From the NCBI RefSeq assembly GCF_040549465.1, contig NZ_JBEPTL010000001.1, positions 186,001-250,000 of the forward strand: 64,000 bases of DNA, in the 5' to 3' direction. This document shows positions 63,185 to 64,000 of the stretch, in pieces. Numbering within the stretch: position 1 is the first letter of the stretch; the number at the start of each line of letters is the position of its first letter. The position numbers and the translations under genes were made by a program. The notes below the pieces were generated by a model. The model saw nothing but the letters and a program-made list of their open reading frames with translations, was not told the origin of the DNA and ran no database searches. The stretch is from Lacisediminihabitans sp040549465 (lineage in GTDB: Bacteria > Actinomycetota > Actinomycetes > Actinomycetales > Microbacteriaceae).

Positions 63185-64000
63185 ATGCCGCTTCGTACAA
63201 TCGAGAGTCTCGGTCAGCTCGCGGGCAAGAAGGTCATCGTCCGCTGTGACCTGAACGTTCCTCTCAAGGACGGTCAGATCACCGATGACGGTCGAATTCG
63301 TGCTTCCCTGCCCACGCTCAACGCCCTCATCCACGCCGGCGCACGTGTCGTGGTCATCTCGCACCTCGGTCGACCTGATGGCGCGCCCGATGCCAAGTAC
63401 AGCCTCGCTCCGGTCGCCCAGCGACTGTGCGAACTGCTGGGCAAGGGAGTGACCTTCGCCATAGACACCGTTGGTTCTGCCGCGAAGGACGCCGTCGACG
63501 AACTGGGCGACGGCGACGTCGCGCTGCTCGAGAACCTGCGATTCAACGCGGGGGAGACGGCGAAGGATGCCGGCGAGCGTCAGGCGTTCGCAGAACGCCT
63601 TGCAGCTTTCGGCGATGCTTTGGTCTCCGACGGATTCGGCGTGGTGCACCGCAAGCAGGCCAGCGTCTACGAACTCGCAGAGCTTCTTCCGAGCGCAGCG
63701 GGAACGCTGATCGCGACCGAACTCGACGTACTCGACCGCCTCACCGAATCGCCGAAGAAGCCCTACACCGTGGTTCTCGGCGGCTCCAAGGTCTCCGACA
63801 AACTCGGCGTGATCGCCCACCTGCTGCCCAGAGTCGACTCGCTGCTGATCGGTGGCGGTATGCTCTTCACCTTTCTCGCGGCCCAGGGCCACAAGGTCGG
63901 CAAGAGCCTGCTCGAGGATGACCAGCTCGACACGGTGCGTGGCTACCTGACCACGGCGAAGGAGTTGGGCGTGGACATCGTGCTGCCGACCGATGTCGTC
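63185..64000 (+). CDS. pgk: Phosphoglycerate kinase, N-terminal part
   Basis: The first 272 codons of pgk; the gene runs off the window. It transfers phosphate from 1,3-bisphosphoglycerate to ADP. Motifs seen are VIVRCDLNVPL, ISHLGRPDG, LLENLRFNAGE, SDGFGVVHRKQASV and VVLGGSKVSDKLGVI. The usual DAFGTAHR motif reads DGFGVVHR, an alanine-to-glycine change typical of actinobacteria. No Shine-Dalgarno stands out, consistent with coupling to gap. Confidence 0.97.
   Translation, partial: MPLRTIESLGQLAGKKVIVRCDLNVPLKDGQITDDGRIRASLPTLNALIHAGARVVVISHLGRPDGAPDAKYSLAPVAQRLCELLGKGVTFAIDTVGSAAKDAVDELGDGDVALLENLRFNAGETAKDAGERQAFAERLAAFGDALVSDGFGVVHRKQASVYELAELLPSAAGTLIATELDVLDRLTESPKKPYTVVLGGSKVSDKLGVIAHLLPRVDSLLIGGGMLFTFLAAQGHKVGKSLLEDDQLDTVRGYLTTAKELGVDIVLPTDVV

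Overview
The window is a GC-rich chromosomal segment from an actinobacterium, most likely of the family Microbacteriaceae. Markers seen directly are an actinobacterial mIHF domain fused to guanylate kinase, WhiA, an ANTAR response regulator of the PdtaR type, a helicase-dead PriA, a four-domain ribosomal protein S1 and a tRNA-Leu gene without an encoded CCA. Gene order is a condensed version of several blocks known from Mycobacterium tuberculosis (pyr-car-gmk-rpoZ-coaBC-metK-priA-fmt-rsmB-rpe; his-trp-lgt-pyk; pdtaR-polA-rpsA-coaE-cyd-uvrB-uvrA; uvrC-rapZ-whiA-gap-pgk). The genus cannot be fixed from the sequence. No prophage, insertion sequence or CRISPR array was seen.

Layout: 1-8.8 kb is a tightly overlapping pyrimidine operon (end of pyrB, pyrC, a small membrane protein gene, carA, carB, pyrF) running into mIHF-gmk and rpoZ. 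8.8-16.9 kb holds coaBC, metK, priA, fmt, rsmB, rpe and an FKBP isomerase. 16.9-19.3 kb carries hisE, hisG, hisF and hisI. 19.3-23 kb carries a Trp-linked membrane protein, a small HGxxPAAW protein and trpCBA; trpE is absent from its usual place and only a 16-residue reading frame remains there. Then follow lgt, gltB, gltD and pyk, closed by a 21-bp perfect hairpin facing two minus-strand genes (a DUF2510 membrane protein and a Tat-type secreted protein with a GH18-like active-site motif).

34-43.3 kb has tRNA-Leu, pdtaR, a thioesterase, polA, ptsH, a DUF885 peptidase, a DUF4166/epimerase pair and rpsA. 43.3-52.2 kb is the most individual part: coaE, a MazEF-type toxin-antitoxin pair, then a divergent M56 protease/BlaI regulator pair facing cydA-cydB-cydDC. 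Three copies of a dyad (TTCTAC-N5-GTAGAA) lie in the short blaI-cydA gap, so BlaI probably controls both itself and cytochrome bd. 52.2-64 kb holds uvrB, uvrA, uvrC, rapZ, whiA, sodA, gap and the first part of pgk. yvcK, usually between rapZ and whiA, is missing.

A recurring signal across the window is a TANNNT -10 hexamer exactly 6 or 7 bases before the start codon, with no usable Shine-Dalgarno. It is seen at about eleven genes, including hisE, rpe, pdtaR, polA, coaE, blaI, the antitoxin gene, uvrB and uvrA, and predicts many leaderless mRNAs. Genes inside operons instead use 4-base or 1-base start/stop overlaps.
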